From positions 312,817,676 to 312,881,675 of the forward strand of contig CM054060.1 of NCBI GenBank assembly GCA_028641055.1: a DNA stretch of 64,000 nt, in the 5' to 3' direction. The DNA is from Alopecurus myosuroides. Lineage: Eukaryota; Streptophyta; Magnoliopsida; Poales; Poaceae. Within the stretch, counting starts at the first letter, position 1, and each line of letters begins with the position of its first letter. This document shows, piece by piece, positions 47,744 to 59,607 of this stretch. The notes under the pieces are model-generated. The model saw only the letters and a list, made by a program, of their open reading frames with translations, was not told the DNA's origin and made no database searches. The position numbers were made by a program, and so were the translations under genes.

Positions 47744-50700
47744 ATGGCGGGCGGCAAGAAGCGCGCCACTGTCTCGTCGTCGAGGGCCTCAGGAGATGCT
47801 CCTGCGCCACCTGCGCCACGCTCGGGTGATTGGCGCTCGCCGAACACCACGGCCAAAAGCGTCAAGGCGATGCAGCGGGACAGGTTGCTGCCTCCGGAAG
47901 CGGATAAGCGGGTGCGTCTCGGCAAGAAGGAGGAGGTACCCAATCCCCGCGCGAATGAACGCGTGATCTTCGCGGATCATGTGTCGCGCGGTCTTTCTCT
48001 CCCTCTCCATCCTTTCCTCATGGCTCTGTTGTATGTCTATGGCATACAGCTCCATGACTTGCCTCCAAACGCAATGCAGCACATCTCGTGCTTCATTGTT
48101 CTTTGCGAGTGCTTTCTGGGCATTCGCCCCCACTGGGCTCTCTGGAAGGACCTCTTCAAGGTGCGCGTCTTCCGCGAGAGATCACGGATGGAGACTGAGC
48201 TCAGGGAGCCGTTGCGCACCGGCGGCTTCGGGATCCAGGCGAGATCAGAGAGCGGCTACTTCACCATGCACTTCATCGACTCCGCCCAAGGATGGAGGAA
48301 GAAATGATTTTATGTAACCGACAACAGCGCGGATGGAGTTAACGAATTTCATCCGTTCGCTGTTTTGAAGAGGCGGAAGTCTTGGTCACATAAACTGTCG
48401 GCTGAAGAAAACCGAGTCGTAGCTCCCCTACTCGCCAGGGTGGCTGCTCTTCGTGACCAAGCCGCAGGAACTGCGCTGAACGGCTTGCACTTTGCGAGTG
48501 TCTTCCTCAAGCGCAGGGTTCAGCCCCTGCAGGATAGGCCATCCGCGATGTGGGAGTACCAAGGCGCCGAGGATCCAAGTCGCGTGAGCCGCGAAGAACT
48601 CTCGAATGCTGAATTCGAGAAGAAGATCGCGGCCATCACCAATTTGAAGGAAGGCGACACCTTCCCCGACTGCCCGGTAGCCGCTTTCGAAGCTTCGAGG
48701 CCACCACCAGCCGAAGTAAGTCTTGATTTTTTTTCTGTCTTCATTTCTTTTCCCCGTTCTGGTATTTAGTCGACTGAGTTTTTCTCTCGTTTTTCTTCTG
48801 TCTTCTTCTGTAGAGCCTATCCATGGCCACCTGCTACCCGCCAGTGTCTGGGGAGGAGGCATCGGATTTATTGGCGAGTAACCTGGACGGCCCGGCCGAT
48901 ACCAGCGTTGCTAACGCTTCTTCGAGTTCTAAGCATGATTCTTCGGATGACGCTGAGGACTCGAATGGCGGGCTCCTCCATCGCAAACATCGTCATGTGG
49001 GGGATGATGAGGCCACCTCTAAAGATAATTCTTTGGAGGAATCGCCCGGGAAGGAGCCCATCACCGTTACTCCACTGCGTACTCACGTCCCGTCTCCTTC
49101 GTTTCCAATAATCCAAACCGCTTGGAATGCGGACATGTTGGACGAAGAAGATGATGACGAGTAAGTTCTCTTCTCGCTCTTAGTCGAGCGTTTCCTTTCG
49201 CTTCTCTTTTTTAATGTATTATCTTCCTTGTAGCCTGCAAGCCATCAGTCCTCGCGAGTTCGTCTCTTCTCTTCCTCTCGAAAAGAGGAAGAAAGTGGGA
49301 ACCGCGGGTGAAACTCCAGCTGCTGACACCACGCAGAACTCACCGAGTGTGTCACCCAACGCGACGACTATGGAATATAGAATTCCTAGTTTCGCTGCTG
49401 GGGTTCCGACTCCGAGGGAAGTGTCGGGCAGCTCGGCGGATCCTCTCTCCTTCGCCCAAGGCCAGGTAAATTTTATTGCCTGTTTTCTTCAATGTTTTAA
49501 CAGCTTGCGAATTTGTTATCGGGTGCACGTCAGTGCTCCCGGTGGGAGTAGCCCCCGAGGCTGCAGTTGATCGCATGCGATCGGCTGCAGGCTCAAAGAT
49601 AGTCTTTGTTTTCTTCTTCTTCATTTTATCGGGTGCACGACAGTGCTCCCGATGGGAGTAGCCCCCGAGGCTATACTCGAATGTTTTACAATCGAGTATA
49701 GTCTCAAATTTCTCTTTTCTGACTCTTCATTTTTCTTGCAGTCGCTTATCGATTCCCTCGCGGCCGTCGGTCGCCGTGTTCTTCTCGCTGAGGTTGAATG
49801 CGGGATCCTCCGATCAGACCGCGATCGACTCGCCTCAGAGAATGAGCTCCTTCGAAGTAAGTTCTTCATCTTCTTACGTCTCTATTTTTGCTTCCGCCAA
49901 TTTTTCTTCTCTGACGATTATTGCTGCACAGCTCAAGTTGAGTTTATGAAGGCCGAGAAGGCGAGTGCCTCTACTCGGGCAACTGCTCAAGAGGCTGAGC
50001 TGGCGGCTACTCGACGGGAACTCGAGACTTCCCGCATGCTGTCGGCTGATCTCGAAGGGAAGCTCGCGGCTGCCCAGGATGCTCTCAAGAGCTTGGAAGA
50101 TGATGTCACCAAGGCGGATGCTGACCTTGTCGCCTTCCTTCGTCCTCTTGCCGAGCGTTTTGCGGGTAAGTTGCTTTTGTCCTATGATTTATCTTTTATC
50201 TTGGTGAATTTTTTTGGGTCTTGACATTTTTCTTTGTAGGTCTTCTGGGTGCTCCACTGGAACTTCCTGGAGTCCAGCGGGTGGATGCGCTGACCGATTC
50301 CCTCGCTCAGCTCAGGAGGCATGCCGAAGGAGTTTGTACTTTGGTTGACGATGCCACCCGTGTGCTGACGCAGCTGCATGGCCCTCTCCTCGTCAATGTC
50401 ATGTCTCCACCCGTGCTAGGTGATCTGCTGAAGATCTTCTCGGAGAGCAATCTCCTTGATACCTACGAGGTTGCTCAGTCAGAATCTGGGGCGAAGACCG
50501 CCATCCAGTTCGCGCTGGCGCATGGAGTTAGCGGCTTCGAGGACGCCTACTCGGATCTTCTTGTCGATCCTTCCACGGGCAAAAAGGTAGGGCTTCGTCG
50601 TTTTGGCGAGCCAGCCAGAGTCCTTGCTCGGAAGTTGTCCGAGTTGTTTGCTCGTGCTAGGGGATCGACCACCGCCGCGAGTGGCAGCACCACTGTAGCT

Positions 50701-51668
50701 CCTTAGTATATTTTTCTGTATTTTGTTGCTTCGATTGTAATGAACTTTGGGATGTGCTCCCGTATTTTCATTTTTTTATCGAGATGTTCTTCTGAAATGT
50801 TTCCTGCGATTGTGTATTTGCTCCCGATGGGAGTAGCCCCCGAGCACCTGTCGAATAGGTGGTTTATATATCTCGAATAGGGCATCTTATTCCTTTACTT
50901 TCCTTGTATTCTTCCAGGTTGACGGGGTTGCTGCGGAGCCTTCAGGTGGACTTGCTACTCCAGCAAATCCTCTTGTTGCCGCCGTTGGGACCTTTGCAGG
51001 TCTCCGTGATCGGGTTTCGGAGGGTGAGCGCAAGTTGAAAGCTTTGCGCGGGGTAGCCGATGTTGCTAAGTCCAAGCAAAAACTGGCGATTGAGCGTGAA
51101 CAGTTTTTGATGGATGAGTTGGCTTCTGTCGCTAGGGATTTGTTGTGTAAGTAATGCAGCCCCCAAGTCTTCTTTGTCTTGTTTCCTTTTCTGATTGCGA
51201 ACCTTTTATTTTTCAGTTGTTCAGCCGGATGACAGGGATGAGAAACACTGGGTAGAAAACCACATCCTTCAAGAAGCTGGCAGCTCAAAACCTCATGCGA
51301 ATAATTTTTGGGCTGATCGTAGTCGACGCTTTGTGTTGGCTACTTTGAAGTTCCGAGTCATCTAGGCAAAGATACTCGTGAGTTCCTTTCACGAGGTTTT
51401 GATTGCGATGAACGCCGCTTTCTATCCACTGCAAAGGGGTCCTGAAGATTGGAGCCATCACCTCAGGGTGTTCGGGCAAGAGGGAGAGATTCGCGAGTGT
51501 GTTCGCAATCAGATGACTTGCGGCTCGGTGGTGGCTCTCGCCTTCGTCCGGTTATGGCATCCTGAGGCGAACTTCAACTCCATAGCTAGACTTCCTGATG
51601 GTCCAATCCACGACATTTCTCCGCATTATAAGGTTGTTCGTCCTGCAGCGGAAGAAATCATTGATTGA
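47744..51668 (+). pseudogene. Antisense spliced ORF of element 3 (putative gypsy-type transposon protein)
   Basis: Starts MAGGKKRATVSSSRASGDAP at 47744. Exon 1 (to 48715) has VIFADHVSRGLSLPLHPFLM and YGIQLHDLPPNAMQHISCF, matching the element 2 antisense protein and Pfam Transposase_28-type proteins. Likely later exons are 48814-49160, 49234-49465, 49742-49856, 49932-50165 and from 50240; each is bounded by GT and AG, several with GTAAG. The middle exons encode an acidic stretch and a coiled coil (EFMKAEKASAST, ELAATRRELETS). An in-frame TGA at 48305 breaks exon 1. The frame from 50240 ends at 50706, but further exon-like blocks (about 50919-51150, 51217-51365, 51378-51668) suggest an originally longer gene. 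Function unknown. Confidence 0.65.
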
Positions 51669-52080
51669 CCTCTAACCAAGTAGATCGGGTGCTGGCGGCC
51701 GAGAACGCCCAGCGCCATGTTTGATTGTAGGATGTATATATCCTGTCGTGCTGTATAGTTTGTAAAAACTGTTGTAAGGTGTTTTAACCTTGTATACATA
51801 AATTTTCCTGTGATGCTGAGTTTAGGCGTAGCCCCCGTGTGTTTGTGGGGTGTATACCTGTAACTTTTAGCACGTAAGGATGAATAATCTTCGAGTATCT
51901 ATGGTTGAGAAACCATGTATTTTATTGTGATGACTGAGAAGTCATGTGTTTTTCTGTTTCGAGCTACAAGAATGGCCAATATAGCCTTATTATTGCGAGT
52001 AAAAGAAAACTAGGGATAAAATTTGCGGAGGTGTGAGATATTCCAAGGATTGGAATAGATGCCTCCAGTCGACGGGTTCT
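51669..52080. other. Element 3 spacer between convergent genes
   Basis: AT-rich region between the antisense gene and the C-terminal end of pol. No gene was seen. Confidence 0.5.
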
Positions 52081-53707
52081 TCAGTCTATAGGCTCCACCT
52101 GGGATAACTTCGTGTATTATGAAGGGTCCTTTCCATGGTGGCTCTAGCTTGTGTCCTTCCTTCTGCTTGAGCCGCAGCACCAGGTCTCCTACTGCGAACG
52201 CTATGTGGCGTATGCGGCGACTGTGATAGTTTCACAGTGACTGTTGATATACTGTGGATCTTGCGAGTGCAATATCGCGCATTTCATCGAGTGCGTCCAT
52301 ATCTTCCGCGAGTGTCTTGTTGGAGGTTTCTTCGCTGTAGGCAACAACCCGTGGGGCGCTGAACCTGACGTCCTCGGGAAGGACTGCTTCTGCCCCGTAT
52401 ACCATGAAAAATGGTGTGTAGTTTGTGGATCGGTTTGGAGTTGTGCGGAGGCTCCATAGCACGGAGGGTAGCTCTTCGGCCCAATGTCCTGCTGCTGGGT
52501 GTAGACGATCGAGTAGTCGTTTCTTGATGCCGGTTGAAACTAAGCCGTTGGATCTTTCGACTTGTCCGTTCGTTTGCGGATGGACAACTGAAGCAAATTT
52601 GAAGTTGATGCCCGTTTCCTCGCAGAACTGCTGTGTTCCCTTTGCTGTGAAATTTGTACCATTGTCTGTAATAATGTCGTATGGTACTCCAAATCTGCAT
52701 ATGATGGAGTCGAGGAATTTGACGGCGCATTGGGCGCTAGCCGAGGTTACTGGCATGGCCTCAATCCACTTGGTAAATTTGCCAACTGCGACCAACAAGT
52801 GTGTGTATCCACCTAGCGTGGACTTGCGTAGTGGTCCTACCATGTCCAGCCCCCATTGTGCAAAGGGCCAGGCGATGGGTATCATATGCAATTCTGTAGC
52901 GGGTGCTTGCGGTTTTGGTGCGAATCGCTGGCAAGCGTTGCACCTGTCGACCAGTTCCTTTGCATCTCTGGCTGCTGTGAGCCAGTAGAATCCTGCTCGG
53001 AAAGCTTTTACCATGATTGCTTTCTAGCTAGCGTGATGTCCACAGTCTCCCTGGTGGATGTCTTGTAGTAATTCCTTGCCATCTTTGGGTGCGATGCAGC
53101 GCTGGAGTATACCTGAGATGCTTTGTTTGTATAACTCTCCGTTGACCACCCGAAAAGATTTACTGCGTCTGATTATCTGTCGAGCCTCGCGAGGATCTGC
53201 CGGGAGCTGTCTGGCGGACAAGTAGTCGAGGTATTTCTGCGTCCAGACTGGCTCGACCAGAAAAACTTGTCGTGAAATATTATGAATAAGCTCGATGATG
53301 GCAACTTGCGGGCACACCTCTGTTTCCTGTGTTGCGGGTGCTTCTGCAGCTTTCTTGACTTTGACAGATCGCTTAGTCATCCGCTCGAAATATATCCCTG
53401 GCGGTATGGGTGTGTTTGTGGAACCCATGTTTGCCAGCCTATCTAGTTCTTCGTTGCTGGATCTCGCAATATGCTTCAGCTCGCATCCTTTGAAAGTTCC
53501 TTCGAGTAGGTTGTACATGTCACGATATGCGACTATGTTTTCAGCGATTGCGTCGCATTCCTTCATTGTCTGCTACACGATGAGATTGGAGTCGCTGTAG
53601 ATCATCAGTCGGGTGGCTCCACACGCGACTGCCATCTTCATCCCATGCAACAGGGCCTCATATTCTGCGTCGTTGTTCGATGCTGGATCATCGGGTGGAA
53701 AGTCCAA
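52081..53707 (-). pseudogene. Element 3 RNase H C-terminus and integrase (several stops)
   Basis: Minus-strand reading blocks give the end of RNase H (CELKHIARSSNEELDRLANM), then the integrase finger with GDCGHHAS and CNACQRFA. The core follows with GLDMVGP, TDNGTNF and GQVERSN, carrying the two Asp and one Glu of the DDE triad, then NRSTNYTPFFMVYGAEAVLP. Stops interrupt at about 53567, 53024 and 52232, and the C-terminal GPFII-type segment continues to about 52081. This would be the DNA-integration module; it is inactive here. Confidence 0.88.
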
Positions 53708-55242
53708 TCATAGGACATATTGCAGCTTGTCTCCCCTAGGTGATATTAGAACGATTTCGGCTCCTGCTCCTTCATTTCTTTTGGACCCGTCAAAGTACAT
53801 TATCCAGTTGCTCGTGTACTCAGGCGGTCCGGGCGTTTGTAGCTCTGTCCACTCGCTTAAGAATTCCACGAGTACCTGGGATTTTACTGCATTGCATCCT
53901 CCATAGGTGATGTCCCAAGCGCCCAGCTCGATGCTCCATTTTGGTATTCTTCCGGATGCCATAGGGTTGTTCATGATTGTACCGAGTGATGCATCATTAA
54001 GCACTGTGATGGCGTGTTCCTGTAAATAGTGCTTGAGTTTTCGAGCTGTAAGAACAACTCCATATGCGAGCTTCTGGTAATGAGGATATCGTTGCTTGCA
54101 TGGCAAGAGCACTTCACTGATGTAATAAATCGGTCTTTGGACTACATATGCCTTGCCCTCCTCAGGTCGTTCGACTACGATTAAGGTGCTGATGACCTGG
54201 TTTGTGGCGGCTAGGTATAGGTAAAGTGGCTCCCTCTCTTGCGGTGTTGCAAGGACGCGCCTGGTTTGCAACGATCGTTTTAGGTCTGCGAACGCTTGTT
54301 TAGCCTCTGGTGTCCACTCGAATTTGTCCGTCTTCTTCAATAGTTTGTAGAAGGGTAATGCTTGCTCGCCCAATCGTGCGATGAACCTGCTTAAGGCGGC
54401 TAGTCGTTCTGCGAGCTGCTGGACTCCGCGTAGATTGGTTGGCTCCTTCATTGTCAAGATTGCTTGAATTTTCTCTGGGTTGGCTTCGATGCCTCTGGCG
54501 GATACCAGGTACCCGAGAAGTTTTCCTGCTGGGACGCCGAAGACGCATTTTGTCGGATTGAGCTTGATCCTGTATGCGTTGAGAGCGTCGAATGTTTCTC
54601 TAATGTCCTCGAGGAGTGTGTCCTCTACTCGAGTCTTGATGACGATGTCGTCAACGTACACTTGTACGTTCTTGCCAATGAGCTTGGCAAGGCATTTTTG
54701 CATGCAGCGCTGATATGTTGCCCCTGCGTTCTTGAGCCCGAAGGGCATTGTCGTGTAGCAGTAGACACCGTGTGGTGTGATGAATGTTGTCTTTTCTTCA
54801 TCCTCCTGCTTCATCCGGATCTGATTATATCCCGAATAGGCGTCCAGGAAGGAGAGGCGTTGACAGCCTGCAGTAGAGTCCACGATCTGGTCGATTCGCG
54901 GGAGGGGAAAGTTATCCTTGGGGCAGTGCTTATTTAATGACGTGTAGTCAATGCACACTCGAAGGATGTCAGTGTTTTTTTTGGGGACCAGCACCGGGTT
55001 TGCTAACCAAGTGGATATCTTGACCTCCCTGATGAATTTTGCCGCTAACAATCTATTTACTTCTTCTCCAAGCGCTTTCTGCTTGGGTTCTGAGAACCGT
55101 CGAGTGGTCTGCTTGATGGGTTTTGCATCCTTGAAGACTTCGAGTGAGTGCTCGGCGAACTCCCTGGGTATTCCTGGCATATCTGAGGGCTGCAGGCGAA
55201 AATTTCCCAGTACTCATGGAGGAGTTCGACGAGCGCGCTTTC
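53708..55242 (-). pseudogene. Element 3 reverse transcriptase and RNase H (N-terminal part)
   Basis: A 490-codon block (53708-55180) begins MPGIPREFAEHSLEV. It contains [49 protein letters not shown] and the catalytic YVDD in VQVYVDDIVIKTR. It ends at the start of RNase H with WIMYFDGSKRNEGAGAEIV. A frameshift separates it from the protease block upstream, and a TGA closes it at 53708. Relatedness to element 2 Pol is evident, but the two are different families. Confidence 0.92.
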
Positions 55243-56619
55243 CTATACTTGCGAGAGGGTAGTTGAGACCATCGCTGTCTTCGCAGAATCTGTCGGGTGC
55301 ACCTGGTGTTTTCGGGTGTCGCTGTTGGCGCTGAACTCCAATTCAGGCGCGTTTTTCTTCGTGAGCGGCATCACGGAGTGATCTGTGGTTTTTGCCAGCT
55401 CTTGCAATTCTTCTTGCATCCCGAAAGATTTTGCGATTTCGTTGAACTCAATGTCGCACTTGTTGGATTTCTGGAAATCTCCGTCAATGGTGATGACACC
55501 ATATTCCCCGGGTAGCTTGAGCTTCAGGTACGCGTAATGTGGTACTGCCATGAATCTGGTGAACGCTGTTCGACCAAGGATGGCGTGGTACTGCGAGGGC
55601 CAGTCGACGACTTCGAAGTCAAGGAATTCTCGTCTGTAGTTGCGTCGAGTGCCCAACACAACCTCAAGGTTAATTGTTCCGAGTGGACGGATCACCTTTC
55701 CTGAAACTATCCCATGGAAGGATGTTTCTGATTCCGCAAGGCCGTCCAGGTTCATGTTCATCCGGCGGAGTGTGTCCACGTAGATATTGTTGATGCCACT
55801 GCCACCGTCCATGAATACGCGGGCCAAGTCGTAGTTGCCAATCTGCGCTTGGATTACAAGGGCGGCGTGTCCTGGTCGATAGACTCGTGGTGGATGATCC
55901 TCCATTGAGAATGTGATCGATTGGTCCGCCATCTTCAGGTACTCGGGCCTTGTTGGCGGGGTTTGCACAGCCATGCACAGATGTCTTGTATTTATCTTCT
56001 GAGCTCTGCGAGACAGGCAGACTTTCTGGATCATCCCTAACTGTCCTGCCGGGTTTGGGTACGCGTTAGCTCCGGTGTTTTGTGCGGGTGGCGCGGGTAT
56101 TGCAGCTAGCGCCATGTTTGGATTTGCTGGTGGAGGTAGGGGTTGTGGCAGCTGGAATCCTTGGTGTCCTGCTCCCGGAAGCGGCGGGTAATTTTGATTG
56201 GCTGCTGATCTGCTTTTCTTCGAGAAGGCCTCAGTGATTTCGATAAACTTTCGGCAATCCTTAAGAATGTGTGTTGCCTTAGTTTTGCCCGTGCGCTTAT
56301 CTGTAAATTGATGTAGCGAGCAGTATGCATCGAGGTCCTCCTCGGGAGTTTTGTCTTCAGCCTTCGGTCTCCATTCGCGACTTCCGCGGCGTCCGGTATC
56401 GCGACTTCGCGTGAATTCTGCCGCTACCATCTCCTCCCGATCCTCGTGATCGTAGTATTTCCTTCTTTTCCTTCGACCATGGCGATCTTCTTCGGGTGCA
56501 GGCAATGATGCTCTCTCATTGCGCACTGCGTCTTCTCCGTTAGCCCATTTGCCGGCTATGATCATTAGCTCGCCAATAGTTTTGGGTGCGGCTCGGCCCA
56601 GCTCTTCTCTGAAAGCAGT
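55243..56619 (-). pseudogene. Element 3 Gag C-terminus and protease
   Basis: Minus-strand block with Gag tail features: DAYCSLHQFTDKRTGKTKAT followed by HILKDCRKF, the short Cys/His segment of Tat-type Gag. Further on is a retropepsin with ARVFMDGGSGINNIY (catalytic Asp in DGGSG) and HAILGRTAFTRFMAVPHYA. A TGA near 56620 separates it from upstream Gag and a TAG at 55243 separates it from the reverse transcriptase. Confidence 0.88.
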
Positions 56620-58372
56620 TCATCGGGCGCCCTTTGCGAAGGCTTCAACCGCTACTTCTTTCGAGATGTTTCCTGCGGTGTTCCTGAGTGTGGTCCATCG
56701 CTGGATATACTCGCGGGTGGACTCGCTGCTTTTCTGCTTGCAGGCTCGCAGTTCTTCAATGGTGGCTGGTCTCTTGTAGGTTGACTGGAAGTTTTTGCAG
56801 AAGTCGCGGTGCAGGTCGTCCCATGATGCGTAACAGGATCTTGGCCTCGCTTCCAGCCAGCTACGTGCCGCGCCAACGAGATGTAGATTGAGGTATTGCA
56901 TAGCCGTGTTCTTGTTCCCACGTTGGCATTTTACTGTCGTGAGGTAGTCGTTTAGCCATGACGAGGGCTCGACCGAGCCATCGTATTTTGTTACTTCTGT
57001 GCTGAGCTTGAATCTTTTGGGTAGGGGTGCTTCGCGGATGCTGCGGGCGAAGCAAAGTGCACCGCAGGTTTCGTCATCTGAAGAGCCGGACGAAGAGTGT
57101 TCGCGATTTCGCGTTGCTCTTGCTTTGTCCACCCTATTTTGTGCGATGTCCGATCGCGCATCGTATCCAGGCTGGTCGCGGTGAGTATCCTTCCTTGTCT
57201 CCTTGCTGTGTTTTCGCGAGCGGCCGCTGTGATGTCACGAGCTTTTGTCTCTTGGGCTGCCTTCGCTGCTGCTTCGACTGTCACCGCGGCGTCGAGATTC
57301 TTTTCCCCGACCGCGGTGTGGCGACTTGTCTCTTCTTGGCAAAGTGCTCCTACGCTTGTGGGATGCTTCTTTTTCCCTCTCTAGCTGTTTGGCGGCCTTC
57401 CGACGGTCATAAGAGGCGAGCCTCGCGGCTGCCAGTCCTAATCCCTTGCGCACCTGTTTGTACTGCTCTGCTCGAGGATCGCTTTCCGTCGGCTGGTTCA
57501 TCTACATGTAAGTTGTTGCGGCCAGGACTGCAGCAGCAGGAGTTTGCGGGTAGACGTTTCCGTCTTCATCGACTCGCATAACGGAAGGTGCGATCGACCT
57601 GCTGGCCACGCCCAGGGACTCGATGTCCATGGATGTTTATGCGTATCCCTTCCTCGCGGGTCGGGTTCCGACCGAGGGTGCTAGGGATAGCTCAGCTCGT
57701 CGTTGACTTGATTCATCCGCCGCTCTTTTTCGACGGGCCAAAACTATCCGAGCATCCTTGATGGTTGCGGCCGCTCTCACCAGATGATAGTGGTAGGCGA
57801 CCATGTCTTCGTGTGGCGATTCCGCTGCGGGTGGCTTGCTCGTTCGCATAGCCTCCTTGGCTCGGTCCCAAGCTTCCCGCGTGACGCCGATTGCGGCGCG
57901 TTCTGCTGCGCTGTGTTCTATTTCCGGGGGTAGCTCCGATCCTGCCATGCAGACTTGAGCCAGTCGTGGCTCGTGCGTCCTAGGCGTAGATCGGAAAGCT
58001 CTTTGGACTCGAGAAGGTTCCTCTGTCGAGAGGGTATGGTAGTCGTTGGTGTTGAAGCGGACGGACTCGCCGCTTTTCTCAAGATGAAGGCGCGAGTCGA
58101 CGGCTCCTGATTCAGATCCTGATTCTTCCGGGAAGAGGAGGATTCCGTCCCTGTTGGTCACGGACTTCAAGCTTCCGAACGTCAAGGTGACGCTCCTCTC
58201 CAGATTGCTGAATACCGGGCGTGATTCCGGTGAGTGAGGGGTGACCACGACAGATCCGATCCTAATAGGGTTGGTCGGAGCCGTAGTCGAAGGTTTCCAG
58301 CGTGAGTTGGTTGTCGATGAAGCCGAAGATGCCGGAGATCCAGCGCCCGCCGTTCCCACAGACGGTGCTAAT
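56620..58372 (-). pseudogene. Element 3 Gag (broken into several frames)
   Basis: The block at 56620-57132 holds the Retrotrans_gag-like core: VTKYDGSVEPSSWLNDYLTT, MQYLNLHLVGAARSWLEARP and STREYIQRWTTLRNT. The block at 57235-57501 is highly charged (Arg/Ser/Lys). The block from 58372 to 57637 is the N-terminal Ser/Thr-rich and Arg-rich region. Stops occur at about 57637, 57502, 57235 and 56620. Gag forms the particle that packages element RNA. Confidence 0.85.
58350..58372 (-). promoter_or_regulatory. Element 3 primer-binding site
   Basis: On the minus strand ATTAGCACCGTCTGTGGGAA follows the 5' LTR, similar to the TTGGCACCGTCTGTGGGAA form common in Tat-type grass elements. Confidence 0.65.
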
Positions 58373-58865
58373 TGTCGAATCTGAGACTCTACAAATCCCT
58401 CGGGTGAACCCATACGGTTTCGAATAGGAGAACCCATGAGCGCTGGTGGCGATCGCCGGCTAAACAGGGGGCAAGATTTACCCAGGTTCGGGGCCCTCGT
58501 AGAGGTAAAACCCTTACTCCTGCCTCTGTCGATCTGTATTAACGAGTAGATCGGTTACAACGGTGGTTGCTCAAGTCGAGAGTATGATCTCGAGCTCAAG
58601 GCTTTGGTGGTGCGGTATTGCTTGGTCCTCTTCCGGTGGCTCTCCTGGCCTTATATAGGTGGCCAGGTCTCAAACCCTACCCGGAGAGGACTCGAACTCT
58701 AACCCTACGGCGGTTACAAGTTTCCTAACTTAACCCGCAAGGCAATGCGGGTGGGCTTCATGTGGGCCTTCTGGAACACTCCAAGGGCTCCTCTTCTTGG
58801 GCCTTAACCTTGGGCCTAAGATGGGGTGTCCTTACCCGCAGGGCCTAGGATCCATGCCTTCATCA
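58373..58865 (-). repeat. Element 3 5' LTR
   Basis: Same length as its partner. The TATA box on the minus strand is at 58651-58657. Confidence 0.95.
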
Positions 58866-58870
58866 ATGGA

Positions 58871-59607
58871 AGAGAGTGGTACACCCACCTCACCGCATCT
58901 TCCACCACAAGTTCCGCGACGACATTGGTTTGAGCATAGCTCGCCATCACCACTACCTCGACCTCGACCCCAACAAGGCCGTCGTGACCCTCTTCAAGAT
59001 CACCCTCTACGACCGGATATTCTTCATCACCCACCTTCTCCAAGCTCGACTCATGACTATGGTCTACATGGCTTCGTGGATGGTGCTCGCCCACATTCAA
59101 GGCTTCCAAGGAAAAATGTGTGTCACCACCACAATTACAACCAAGACCAAGGCCATTATCAAGAAGGTGACCTCGACATGGCTTCTAGTGAATGTCTCCC
59201 TCAACTCCACCACAATGACCACCGGCGCCATCCTCTCCATCATGACCGCCATCGCCAAGCCAATGAGGATGACCCAATTGAGCTTCCGCTACCTATCTTC
59301 GATGACACACATGAGCTTCCACTACCCATCTATGATGAAGACCCCATGAGAGACTTCCGCAACGCCAAGCAAGTGAGAATGCTCTGTATGGCTTGTCTTT
59401 CCCCATCTTTGAGGAAGATCCCAATGAGCGTCCACTTCGACATCAACCAAGTGGGATTGCTCAATTTGCTACTTCACTTCCCATCTTTGATGAGGCCCCT
59501 ATGAGCACCACCATCATCAACAACCAAGTGGGCATGCTTCAAATGATCTCTCACTTCCTCTCTTTGATGAAGACCCCTATGAGCGCCCACTTCGACCTCA
59601 ACTAAGC
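58871..59607 (+). pseudogene. Element 1 repeat protein, middle part
   Basis: Resumes the frame interrupted at 46027 in exact register. It first encodes a His/Pro/Arg-rich segment (VPRRHWFEHSSPSPLPRPRP, HDRHRQANEDDPIEL). It then enters the first copies of a repeat centred on LP(I/M)(F/Y)DE(D/E)P (from about 59270). The frame closes at 59504 because repeat units have slipped out of register, while the same repeat continues in other frames to 59607. It is the middle of a broken ORF rather than a separate gene. Confidence 0.6.

Larger units (their letters stand above)
46028..58865 (-). mobile_element. Element 3: Tat/Retand-type Ty3/gypsy, TSD ATGGA
   Basis: 493-bp LTRs (46028-46520 and 58373-58865) start TGTCGAATC and end TCA in plus orientation. 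ATGGA duplications are at 46023-46027 and 58866-58870. Gag-pol lies on the minus strand and an antisense spliced gene on the plus strand. LTRs differ at about 8 of 493 positions by eye, so it is older than element 2. Gag-pol holds at least six stops. Confidence 0.95.
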
